A stretch of 64,000 nt of DNA, from contig JANPWX010000336.1 of assembly GCA_024734555.1 (NCBI GenBank), positions 1,143,749 through 1,207,748 on the forward strand, written 5' to 3'. The position numbers and the translations under genes were made by a program. The notes beneath the pieces were generated by a model, which saw only the letters and a program-made list of their open reading frames with translations, searched no databases and was not told where the DNA came from. Source of the DNA: Trochalopteron elliotii. Lineage: Eukaryota; Chordata; Aves; Passeriformes; Leiothrichidae. Positions 38,201 to 49,800 of the stretch are shown here, one piece after another. Each line of letters begins with the position of its first letter. Position 1 is the first letter of the stretch.

Positions 38201-38250
38201 CATCCCTGTGGGTGCCTATGAAATAATGTTTTGAAATGATTCTGAATTTA
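35221..38250. other. Noncoding DNA with the composite AT repeat
   Basis: No exon recognised. The notable content is the repeat at 37768-37990. Short purine-rich, GC-moderate patches lie near 36590-36930. Confidence 0.55.
37768..37990. repeat. Composite AT-rich repeat: (TA/TG)n, a 20-bp unit x 3, (TA)n and (CA)n
   Basis: (TA)n/(TG)n at about 37768-37817 is followed by three perfect 20-bp copies of GTAAATTGTAATATGATTAT (37818-37837, 37838-37857, 37858-37877). Then come more (TA)n, a (CA)n run (about 37939-37962) and (TA)n to about 37990. The TA arms are self-complementary and could form a cruciform. Confidence 0.95.
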
Positions 38251-38410
38251 TCATAGAATCTTAGAACAGATTGCTTTGGAAGGGACCTGGAAGCTTATCT
38301 CTTTCCACCCCCTGCCATGGGCAGGAGCAGCATCCTGTAGACCAGGTTGTTCCCAACCCCATCCACTGTGACCTTGAGTGTTTTTCCCATGGGATGGGGT
38401 TTCACCTATC
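38251..38410 (-). repeat. CR1 LINE 3' fragment, diverged
   Basis: It starts 'tcatagaatcttagaacaga' and includes 'ccccctgccatgggcagga', 'accaggttgttcccaacccc' and 'tgaccttgagtgttt'. It is more diverged and shorter than the 2598 and 39345 copies. Confidence 0.88.
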
Positions 38411-38965
38411 CCATAACCACGGGAGGTGACTCCAGTGCTTTCCCAGAGAGTCTCCCTGCTCTGCTTTCACTGTCCCGGCAGCGAGCGGGTGCCGGACCTG
38501 GACGTGACAGATGTGAACAAGAAATCAGCCCTGTCATATTCCTGCCCAACTGACACAGGGAGTTCGACTGCATTCCTGCCTTTCAGTTGTCAGGAGAGTG
38601 TGGAAAGAAGATATTTATCGCATTAGCCCTGCATGATCAAGGAGAAGCCTGGCTGTTTAGGGATGCTTTATTAATGAATGCTAGAGGACATCTACCCCTC
38701 CTAACATATGAGTGGCTCGTCACTGAAAAATGCAGGGAGATAAACAGCCAAGTCCTCTGTCTTCTGTGGCTGTTCAGTAGGTGTGTTACACTTGACATGG
38801 GTTATTTATGAGTCTCAGATAGTGCCCAAGGCTAAGCCTACCATTGCCATTAAAAAATAAAAGCTTATGTAACCAACAGCAGCGTTCTGCTTCTGGTTTA
38901 ATAATGCGAGTGTCTTTCTCGTGACTTAAAAGGCACAATCCAAAGTGTATCAAAGTCGAGGATAA

Positions 38966-39003
38966 TTTTTCTATTGACTTCAAAGGGTTTGGAATCAGGC
39001 TTA
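38966..39003. repeat. Possible ancient repeat fragment
   Basis: 'ctattgacttcaaagggttt' followed by 'ggaatcagg' resembles the 'ttgacttcaatgggctttgg' and 'atcaggcc' class of old repeats. Confidence 0.35.
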
Positions 39004-39344
39004 ATAATGCAGCTGGTACCTCAGTCCCCTCCCTCCCAGCCTCCTCCCCCAGCACCTGCTCTGGCTGGAGGCACATTGATACCTTAGACAGAGCCAGCAC
39101 TGCTGACCAGCTCCATTGGGAACACGTGGCACCATTACTGGAGTGCTCCCCAAAACCCCCCGTCCTTCCCCAGTGTCCCTGGGGAATGCTGCCTGGGGGA
39201 GTGGAGAGCCAGGGGAATCTTCTTCCCTGACTGACTCTTTCTTAGCAGCACTTTGGCAGCTTGCTCAAAGCTCAGAGGGAGTCAGCTCTCTCACCTTTCC
39301 CATGCCCAGGCATTGGAAACTCCTTCTGCTGCAAAATGTGAACA

Positions 39345-40046
39345 CAGAATTATAGAACGGCCTGGGTTGGAAGGGACCTTAGAGCCCACCCAGTGCCATC
39401 CCCTGCCATGGGCAGGGACACCTTCAACTAGCCCAGGTTGCTCCAAACCCTGTCTAACTTGGCCTTGAACACTTCCAGGGATCCAGGGGTAGCCATAGCT
39501 TCTTGGGCAAGTTGTACCAGGCCCTCACCATGCTCACAGGTAAGAATTTTTCCTAATATCCAGTGTAAACCTACTCTCTGTCAGTTTGAAGCCATTCCCC
39601 CTTGTCCTGTCAGGCCCTCCAGGCCCATATAAATAATCTCTCCCCATCTTTCTTGCAGGCTCCCTTCAGGCACTGGAAGGCTAAAATTAGATCACCTGGA
39701 AGTTTCTCTTTTCCAGGCTGAACAACCCCAATTCTCCCAGCCTTTCCTCACAGCAGAGCTGCTCCATCCCTCTGATCATCTCAGTGGTCTCCTCTGGACT
39801 GGCTTCAACAGCTCCAGGTCCTTCTGTGCTGGGCCCCAGGGCTGGAGGCAGCTCTGCAGGTGGTGTCTCACCTGAGGGGGGCAGAGGGACAGAATCCCCC
39901 TCCCCTGCTGCCCACACTGTGGGATGAGCCCAGGACACGTTTGGTTTCTGGGCTGTGAGTGTACATGTCCAGCTCACGTCCAGCCTCTCACCCTCCACAC
40001 CCCCAAGTTGCTCTTGATCCATTCATCAGGAAGCTGTGCTGCCATA
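39345..40046 (-). repeat. CR1 LINE 3' fragment, longest copy in the window (about 700 bp)
   Basis: It runs from 'cagaattatagaacggcctg' through all the 3'UTR blocks. It then continues into upstream CR1 sequence ('agctgctccatccctctgat', 'cctctggactggcttcaaca', 'tttctgggctgtgagtgtac' and a remnant of the 'cccccaagt' block near 40000). Frames are broken, so there is no reverse-transcriptase capacity. Confidence 0.93.
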
Positions 40047-42099
40047 AGGGAAACCTTTCCCCAGGGCTTCACCTGCCTGCCTTTCTCCCTCTCTCCCAAA
40101 TCCTCACACACCTGTTAATTTCAGCACACAAATAATAGGAGGAAAAAACCAATCCAACTCATCAGAGAATCACACTTTGTGTTAAACAACGAGACCTATT
40201 TACATCCATGGCATTCCCTGTGGTTTATTCAATCCTGCTATAACCAGACAAAGGGCAAGCTTGCCATGAGAAAGCACACAATGGCCCTACAGCCATCCTG
40301 TACCATCCCATGGCATGGGGAGGGCCTTTCCCCTCCAGAAAAAGGGAGCAGAGCAGGCAGGGGAGGTAAGTGATATATGGTTTCCATACCTTGCTATCAC
40401 GTTGCTCACTCCCTCTCCTGCCAAAGGCCTGGATTTTTACAGCCAACCCTAATTTCCATAGCAAACCACAACAGGGAGGCCCTGGTAACCGCAGGGCTCT
40501 GCGAGCTGGGTAGTTAAGGCTGCTAATTACAAGCAAAGGAGCTGATGGCTCCGAGTGTGTGGCCGAGCAGGAAGAAGCTGCTCCAATGGGAATCCAGGCA
40601 CAGGATGAGTCTCTGCAGAGACTCAGGATGCCAGGAACACCCGGGAACACAGGGCTGGAGTGCAGCCTTTGAAAACAGAGCTAAGGAAACTCCAGTTCTG
40701 CACCAGCTGTTGGCGTTTTAACCCTCCTAACACAAGGCAAGGCACCGGGGCACTGGTGTGGTCCACAAGTGATGCTGCAGAGCTGTCCCCAACCTGCAGG
40801 GGCTGAGGTGTCAGTGGCAAGGCTGCAGCAGGGAAGAAGGGCACAGAGGGCACCTGATGGTGGTGGCTGCACCACAAAGCTGCTTTTAAAAGGAAACTAC
40901 TGAGAGAGCTTCTCCCTCCTTCTCCGCCCGTGCTCGTTGCTTGCTGCCAACACATTGCAAGCGCTCTGGAAAATGCTGCTCACTTGCTCTGTGGTTGCTC
41001 ACGACAGTTTGGTTTGGAGAAGAAAACTAAAATAGTCTTCTGAAGATGAACAACCTTTATCCAATGCTACCTCTCTTTTTTTTGTTTTTCTCTTAATTTT
41101 TCTTATTTACCCCCTCCAGAGCAGCAGTATCCTCCTAAGGGCCAACCCCTCGGGACACCCTAAGCACCAGTGCATTTTCCAGGAGGCAGTGGCTGCTCCT
41201 CAGCTACCCTTCTGTTGCACACACACCAAAATAAATTTATCTATGACTTCTACCAACTCCAGACCCTGTGGACACATCACCCCCTTATAAACACCTTCAT
41301 GCAGAAAGAATAAATGTGCCCTCAAGCAAGTGGTTTTGGCATCACCAAGGTCAGGTGAACCATGCTAGATTTATCCCACTGTGCCAGATTTATTCCAGGT
41401 ACCAGCCCAGGCACGGGTTAAACCAAGCCTCCATCCTTAAAACAGGGGAGAGCTTTGCTCCTATGAGACAAAATCCTGCAGCACACACAGACACTTATTT
41501 TAATGACTACACTTTGTTGTAATGTTATCAGATATTTTAAAGAGCGTATCACTCCAGCAGAAGCCACTGCCATCTGTGCTTCCCCAATTAGGAATGCAAG
41601 CAAATATGTATTTTACAGTAACATCAATAAAATATAATGCACAAGTGATGTATCTTTGGTTTTGTTTTTTTTTAAAGACACAAATTAGGGAAGCAGTCAG
41701 TCTCGAAACCGCAGAATTCCCTTGCAGGAAGAATGGGGTTTGTAACCAAAAGAACAATCCGAGCCGGGCCTCTGTCGCAAGGATTTTAGTTTTCAAAGCA
41801 GAATAAATGGGCTTTAATATCTTCTTTTTTAAGTACATCATCAGTATGAGAAGACAGCCTACACTGTTATTTAAAAAGAAACCCTGCTCGCCAGGCTATT
41901 CATTAGTGAGCATCCCATAAGATGTGCCTGAAACCTGCCTCCTGTCAGAAGACAGGTGTTGAGCCTTCTCCAAAATCTCCTCTCTTTTTCCCCCTGACTG
42001 CTGGCTCAGATCGTCACCCTCAAGCTGAGCCGCTGTAAATCAGTGATTAAGGGAGGAAAACACTTATTTCTCCCTTTCTTCCAGCTAGGAGATCTGGGC

Positions 42100-42470
42100 G
42101 CTCTGCAGATATTTTCGCTCGTTTCCAGAAGGTCCTTTCCCTGCCAGAGCCGGACCATCGTCGTTCCCTGGGGATAGAGAGAGCAGCTTTCAGGGAGAGG
42201 AGAATGCCAGGGGATAAAAAACAACCTTGCAGAGGAGAAGGGAGGGCGGGGATGGCCGGAGCGGGGCTGCAGAGCCCAGCTCGGGGGGAAGGCGGGATGC
42301 CCGGGGGGGATGCCCGCCCCGCGGGGTCTCTCTCGGGCTGGGAGCCGCAGGGCCAGGGCTCTCTGCAGCCTGGGGAGGTTGTTTGAAGTCGGAGGGAGCC
42401 GTTAGAAACCTCCAGCCTGCCGAGGCAGCAGCGCTGTGCACTGCGGTCACTTGCCTCCGTCTGCCTTTCT

Positions 42471-42475
<5 letters not shown>
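42100..42475. promoter_or_regulatory. Small CpG-rich island, possible upstream promoter or enhancer
   Basis: CpG and GC content are clearly above the surrounding AT-rich DNA, densest at 42225-42350 (repeated GGCGGG, GCCCGCCCCGCGGGG-like blocks). No exon or convincing splice donor was found. It may be a distal IKZF2 promoter or enhancer, or the start of an unrecognised noncoding transcript. Confidence 0.4.

Positions 42476-42499
<24 letters not shown>
42476..42499. repeat. Oligo-T run, 24 T
   Basis: First of three long T runs in about 400 bp, at the right edge of a CpG-rich segment. Confidence 0.95.
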
Positions 42500-42501
<2 letters not shown>

Positions 42502-42748
42502 TTCTTTCCCATCCAACTGCGTCTTAAACTGTTTCTCTAGAACACGCAGCCCCCAGAGGGGAGGGGGGGAGAGTCAACCCAAACAAAGTAAAAAAGCAAC
42601 ATATTGTCTGCGGCTGCCAGCAAGGCATCCCCTCCCTATCTCGTACTTAATGCGATAATGAATCTTCCCGTAGGAGCTTTTGTGGTTTAAGGCTTACTGA
42701 ATAATAATGTAACACAGAATACACACAAAGCCACATTTTTCTCTCTCC

Positions 42749-42753
<5 letters not shown>

Positions 42754-42796
<43 letters not shown>
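42754..42796. repeat. Oligo-T run, 43 T
   Basis: Longest homopolymer in the window, preceded by a CT-rich stretch. Exact length is uncertain in any assembly. Confidence 0.95.
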
Positions 42797-42859
42797 CCAA
42801 AATACATATCTGATCAAAAGCCAGGCTGCAATTAAAACATAGCATAGTTTGGGTTTGGC

Positions 42860-42886
42860 TTTTTTTTTTTTTTTTTTTTTTTTTTT
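42860..42886. repeat. Oligo-T run, 27 T
   Basis: Third T run of the cluster. On the minus strand these are A runs, but no retrocopy body with a poly(A) tail was recognised next to them. Confidence 0.95.
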
Positions 42887-45800
42887 CCGTGCCACTGGAA
42901 GGTATTTCAGCAGCAAACGAAAGCTAAGACACCATAAATATTATCTCCATAAGGGTAATTATAAAGGTTATACTTTATAGGTCTTTGTGCTTCAGCACTT
43001 TGACCTTTTAAACACATTTTAAATTAAATTACTATGCAAATAGCTTAAAACTGTATGTGTCACACAGGAAGTTTTACTTGCTTGACGACAAAGGACCTGC
43101 CTTGCTCAAAGTTTCCCATCCTGGCATTCCCTGACCCCACGTGCAGCATCTCCTTCACCATGTCCTTAGCCATGGACAACTCATCTGATGGAGACCTCAG
43201 AGCATCCCTGGTGACCCTGGGGAGACCAGAAGCAATGCACCCTTTAATGGCAGGGAAAGCCATCCAGCTGCTGCTGTCCTTGTCCAGGAATTTCAGCAAC
43301 TTCATGGCAGTGAGAGGAACTGAGTAAAGTCCTCCTGTGGCCTCTGCTGTAACTTGCTCTCTGTGCATGTGTTAGTGTACTCAAGAGTCCCTGGCATAGC
43401 TAAAGGAGCAGAGGCAGGGTAATGAACCCAGCTGATCCAAGTGAGCATCCACAAGGTCCCCAGGTCTCACCAGGGGGTGGCTGCTGTCAGTCATGACCTT
43501 TGAGAAAAAAAGGGTTTGTGGGATCAGAGTATTAATTGTGTTTTTTCAAACCCAAGTACAAGACACAGTGCTCCTTGCTGATGTGCACAGACCCCTTCAG
43601 TCCCTCAGTGAAGAGGAACATTCCCAGCAGGAGCTTCTCCATTTCCATCAGGTGGAAAACCTTCAAACATGAAAAAAAATCTTCACTCTCCATAGACCTT
43701 TGTATACAAGAATGGTTATGGTGTTCCTTGTGGGAGAGAAACACAGTATCTCAGCTGAAGTGCTGACAGGAGTCACTCACAATTAAAATTAATTACATAG
43801 CTGAGAGATGTCCCTGAGCCTTGCTAATAGAGAAATAATTCATTTTGATGGTCATCTTCATTTCTTCATTTCTGCCTTAGGCACAGCATGTAAGACTGGA
43901 AGAGCATGTGTCTCACTTCAGTTAATGACTGTGGCACACACACAGATCCACGTGCCACACAATTAATTACTCAGAGCTCAGTGAGCTTCACAGGACCTCC
44001 ACCACAACTGTTTGGCTCTTGATTTTCCTGTGCCCATTTTGGAGCCCTTCCCAAGGGCTTTTTTGGTTTTTTGGTGGGTTTTTTGGTGCTTTGGCAGCCA
44101 CAGGCAGAGGATATGTGGCTGGTGGGGAGGTCAGGTGAGGAAACATGCCTGCTTTTGCCTCCTCAGCCACCTCTGATCTCTCATCAGCCAAAGATGAAAT
44201 ACCAGGCAAGAGGGAGCTCGGGTCTGGCCAAGTGCAGCTGCTCTGATCTCCTTGGGTAGGAGAAGAAAGCCTTGGCAGCTGGAATTAAATCTGAAGTGCC
44301 TCCAGAAAAAATTTTGCATGGGATGCAGCCCAGAAGAGCTGCAGTCCTGGAGAAATGCCTTTGCTGCCTCAGCTCCTGCCCTCCAGAAATAAGGAAAACA
44401 ACATTTGCATGGTTTCCTTTGGCTGTTTCTGTTGTGTGCAGCCTGGCAGACCTCCTGGGGAGAGCTGCCTCCTCTCTAGGCCTGCTTGTGGGCAAGCAGG
44501 AGGTGCCACCTGCAGCAACAGAGGCATTAAGGAAAAACTGCTGAACAGCACAGGGACACAGGCATGGGAATAATCCTTTTGAAGGCCCTTGAAGTTGTGA
44601 TGACTTTGTTGCAAGTGTCCACTAAGATTGAAGAGACTTTTCTTGAATGACTTAAGCAGCATCTGCAAGTCTCAGGACAGATCAAGGCACCTTCAGGAGC
44701 CAATTCTGGCCAAGCTTCCAGGGATTCCCAAGGGCCTTCCACCTCACTGGCACTCAGACTCTCCCCTATGGAGCCAGACACCAATACAGTGACCCATTCA
44801 GGAATTTATTTTACATGCTGATGAAATCTGAATTGAAATCAAGCCCCAGGTGCAAACAAGGATCAGGACATGACAATATCCACCATGGAAATTCATGGAT
44901 CCCATTGAGACCACGCTGAGCTGCTGCATTATGTTTATTTTGAATTTAGAGGCTTGTGCTTAGCGACAGGTTGCCAGTGTCCATCTGTAGCTTGTTTTTT
45001 GTTTTCATCCGTGCTGCACATTTGTGTGACAAGACGTGGGCATGTTCAGCGTGGAACAAACCTGCTTGTTTTTCACCTCCAGTCTACCCACAGGGAAGGC
45101 TTGGCAGATCTGAGCCAGCAGCACTTTCCTAAAGGCACCTGGAGAAGCTCAGCATCCCCATCCACTGCCCCAGGCGTGTGGGGCCAGGCAGGAACAAGCT
45201 CTGCCCAGTGCAGGCAGCCTCCTCTGGCCAGGAGTAAAAAATTCCACTGATTCCTGATGCTCCAGCAGAGTTGGGATGGCTTTTTCCAAATATTTCAGCT
45301 ATAAGAGACATTAGCCCAATACACATCTAACCTCACTGAAGCAGTAAAGCTGTTAAATAACAGCTGGATCCATTGACTCTGGTACCTTCCCTGCAGGCCT
45401 GGAGCTGGGCATGTATTAATTATCTTGGTCAGTTAATTAGGCATGCAAATATTTTTTTGCCCCTGCTGAGGCCTTTCCTAGCATTTAGGAGAACCATTTA
45501 AATGTGGTAATGGCCCATCCCTGAGTGCCCCCAGCCGTTGGAACTTCAGGCTGCCACAAGCTGCCCACAGCAGACAGGATGGGGAGACCAGCTGGCTTAA
45601 AAGCAGATTTAAGGATTATCACAGCCCTCTAAGCAAATTCAGAAGTGCACATGCATGCAGCTAACCAGCAAGTATGTCTGAGTGACAAAAGAGCCTCCTT
45701 CAGTTAAAAGGAAAAAAAAAAAAAAGAGTAGATTATTTTTAAAGCGATTTCTTTAAGAGAAGAGGGGAAGAGCTGGATGTTATGCATTTGCAATGACAAG

Positions 45801-46700
45801 TAAGGAGTGAGCTCTGCCTGGTCTCAAAAAAAAAGAGGTAAAACAATGCTGGTATCCCCCTGCAGCCACTGAAAGCAAGCTGGTGCACGCATGGTACATC
45901 TTGCAGAAACCTGAATTTTGGTTTTCCTTTTCCTGCTCCCTCCTCTGCAGAGAGGAGCTCCTGATTAGGGCCCAGGGGGAAGAAGCCCCAGGTGGGATAT
46001 CACACATGAATCCAGGGCTGCTGCATCCCTAAGGCAGGGCAGAGGCTTCCCCATTCCTCACCCCAAGGCGTGCCTGAGGTGCCAAGCCCCACACACGGCG
46101 TGTGCTGCCGTCAGATGGCAACGTAGGAGAGCCACAAGTGGTGCCAAGGCTCTGGCTGGGGTGGGAAAGGAAAAAAAAAAAACAGGCAAGAAAATAAAAT
46201 AATCACCCACGCAGAGCAGCCTTTCCTTGCAGGCTTGCTGGCAGTGAAAAATTTGGTTGGTGTGTCCTGAAACAGCACCTGAGCATCCCAAAAATGGCAG
46301 AGAGGAGCCAAGCAGGAGGCTGCTGTGCCAGCTGCTGGCCTCGGGTGCATGGGCTTTTCCTTTCAGGAAATCCTTAAAAGCAGCAACCTCTCTCCCTGGA
46401 CACAGAAGCTAACACTATTGAGGCTCTTCTCTTACTAAATTGAAATTCCCACAGTAATTCAGCTAAGGGGGAAAAAAACCAAAAAAACCTCAATGGCAGC
46501 AATTTGTATGTGAGACACGGGCAGAGGCAGTTTGGGCAGCACACCTGGAGGAGGCTGCAGCCTGTGCTCCCCAGGAAGGTGTGTGGGAGGGGAGCAGGGG
46601 AGCAGCTGGCACATAGGATGGGTTTGGGGGGATGAGACCAAAGGTTGGAGCCAGCTTGCCCCACCTGCACTAGAGAATTGGTGTTTTCAGGGGATGTCAG

Positions 46701-46869
46701 AGAGTCCCAGAATGGTTTGGGTGGGAAGGGACCTCAAAGCTCATCCAGCTCCACCCCCTGCCATGGGCAGGGGCACCTTCCACTATCTCAGGGTGCCCCA
46801 AGCCCCATCCAACCTGGCCTTGGACACTGCCAGGGATTCAGGGGCAGCCACAGCTTCTCTGGGCAACCT
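46701..46869 (-). repeat. CR1 LINE 3' fragment
   Basis: It begins 'agagtcccagaatggtttgg' and carries 'ccccctgccatgggcaggg', 'ccccaagccccatccaacct' and 'ggccttggacactgccaggg'. It is truncated after the 'cttctctgggcaacct' block. Confidence 0.92.
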
Positions 46870-49800
46870 AAGTCACCTGGAAAAACAAAAAGTGACCAAA
46901 AAGAGGTAAAAAAAGAAAATTATTATTTTTACAGCTGCTCCTGTTGCAGGAGCTACACACTAGGACAACTGGCATTAGCTGTGCCCTGGGCTGTCACATA
47001 ACCTGGAGCAATTCTCTTTCTCCCCACACAGCCTTGTTTAAGCCGAAAGAGGCCCCAAGTAGGTACTTTGTTGGTGTGTACAGCACCTGGGGGAACAGGG
47101 CCAGGGGGGGATCATCTCACATCTGGTGTTTTCCATAATAACAGCAGGGCCTGGTTGTCACCCACCTGAGCTCTGACACAAGCTCTGACAGTGTGGCCAG
47201 CAGTCCAATTTACTTGTTGGCATCCTGACAGGCCCTGCCTCATCAGAGAAAGCTGCTTCCTTTGATGGACACACGGCGGGAGACTCGAGTCATTTCAGAG
47301 GCTCCAAGTGAGCTCCTCAGAAGGTCAATCACCCCAGCACAAGGCTGGGGAAGGTTTAGGACCTTTAAAGACCTCATTAACAAAAGCTAGGCTTTCCTGC
47401 CAGGAGTGGGGCTGCTCTGAGATTGGGCTCTGCAAGTGTTCTGCTGCAGGAAACTAAGCACAGGGGGCACGTTTGTGGAATCCTAACTGTGGTATTATCT
47501 GTTTAGAAACAAGCAAGGCAAGAGGAAAAGCCAAACTATCACAGACAAGGAATATTACTGTGCTTGTTCACACACTATTCACTCCTAGAGGATGAAGTTA
47601 GGACTCAAGTCACATCGTAAAAGACAGACCCCACATGCTGTGGGCATGTTACACTCAGTGCCAGGCTTGCAACACCAACAGGAGAATGAACCTCCAAATT
47701 CCCCAAAGGATAAATAGAGCAGAACCCATCAAACACCTCCACAGCCACACACAGCCAAGAACTCAAACTTCTCCCTCCTTCACTCAGGGCATGCCAAAGT
47801 GGGGTGCAGCAGAGCCTTAAACCAAAGCCACTGCTCTCTGAACAAACCCCACATGTCAGGCTGCAGCTGATGGTAACTGAAAGTTCTTAATGCCACCACC
47901 TTCAGCTGCAGCCAAATCCCAAAGCCTCTCCAACATCAGGTATTTTATCAGCACCCAACTGATTTCAGAGGGTTTTTTAGAGGAAAATGGGTACCTCTCA
48001 TGATTATGGAGCAGCCTGGCTCAGCAACACTCAGCAGGCAGAAAGACCCAGAGGGAAAACAAACAGATCAATAAAAAGTCCCCATTTGGGGTGAGTTTTC
48101 TTTAAAACCACTGACTTTTTTTCGGCAGGATTTGGCTCATAAGTTTTGAATACAGGGCAGAAGCCTGTATACTGGGAGCTTTGGAATCCAAACGAGGGCA
48201 AGACATTGGCAGCACCCCTCAACCTCAGGTGCTCCTCTAGTTCCACATCCCTTCTGTTTGTCCCCCCCTCCAAACTCTTTACAGCTACAGCTGTACTGTG
48301 AGGCTCCAGTCACCACTCCTCCATAAGAGCAGGACTCAGATATTCCTTGCTGCAGATATTCTTTTTTTGGGTTTGTGCTTTTTTTCCAGGTCTTACTAAT
48401 GAGGAGTGAGCTAGAAATACGTTGGGTGTTTTTGTGATTGTTTTGTCCCCTGTGGGTTCAATGTATTATCATTGTTTGGGACTTCAGCCTCCAGCTGGGA
48501 GAAACACCTTCTTTTCTAAATGTACCACTGGAGTTGGAAAAATCCTGTCTTGTGAGTAAAAGCTCATGGTGGTAGGGAGGTAGAAAAGTGTGGAAGCTGA
48601 CCACCTTTAGCTGGAAACAGCAAGAATGAGAGCCCTAAACACTAACACTGGCAAGAACAGAGTTGGGGATGAGGATAAACTGTCAGGTCTTCTTGTTCTT
48701 AACCTATTACTGCTTGGTCAGTTATAATATGGCTTGGTTATAGTTTTAATGCCTGGGCTGGATTGTACACTTTGGTTTGCTGTTCTTGGTAATAGATGGG
48801 ACAAAACCTGCTACTCGTTTTCCTGAATTAATACTTATAGGGTGGGTTGTTTTTTTGGTAGTGGTTTGTTTTGCTTTGCCTAAGGATGGTAAACTGAACT
48901 GAGTTTTAAAGTTTCAAACATTATTAACCTTTATTCACAAATGGTATGAGCTTAGGGAGAATTGCTGCAGGCAGCGAGTTTCCATTCCTGCATTCTCAAA
49001 GCTTTTGCTGCTAAGTTTACAGTGCAAAGACAGAGGGACTTCTAAAAGGCTTTCAGCATCCCCCAAAACTGGCATTTAAATGTAATGACTCGGCTATTTG
49101 AAGAAGGAAGACACCCCAACAACAATACTTGCAAAGTCTGTAATCCTGCTCATGGAAGGCTGCATCTCGCACTGACAGGCATCTGTGCTGTCCTGGGCAT
49201 TATTTTCAGGTCTAGGAAATAAAAATAAATAAAACTTACAGACTGTGTTCAGGCTTTGGAGAAACAGCAGAGGCTGTGTGTCAGCAGTGTCCCTTCATAC
49301 TGCTGAGCTGCAGTGATGGGGCCCCCAGGGTCCTTCACCAAGGGCTGGGGTACATCTAAAGCAACCACAGTGATTTTATTTCATTTTCTGTGCAGAGCAG
49401 GATTGCTGAACTCTGAAATCTGAGGGTATTGTGTCCCAGCCAAGCCCAGCTTGCTGAAATGGGCTTGGTTCACTCCTGCTCATGGTTCATTCCCAGGAAA
49501 GTGACCACCACCCTATTTTAATCCTCTTTCTCATCCAGCACCGTCTGACAGCACCTGCATCTTGGCACCTTTCAATTCCACTTCACAAACCAGAATATCC
49601 AGCAGTTTGATTGCTACCACAGATAACCATTATTTGAGAAGTCTGGCCAAGCTAAGGAGATGGGAACAGGCCTCCAGGTTAGCATTGATACAATGGTTTA
49701 AAAAAAAAAATCTCCTCTCCCTCCTTCCATGAAAATTGTTCCACTTGTCAGGACACTCACCCCTCTTGTCCCATGCCCAACCCATTATTCTCAAGTCACA

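Larger units (their letters stand above)
40047..46700. other. Noncoding DNA around the 42-kb CpG-rich island
   Basis: Apart from the island and T runs listed separately, no gene is recognised. Minus-strand frames at 43060-43368 and 43532-43744 read a little more protein-like than others but match nothing I know. Confidence 0.5.
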
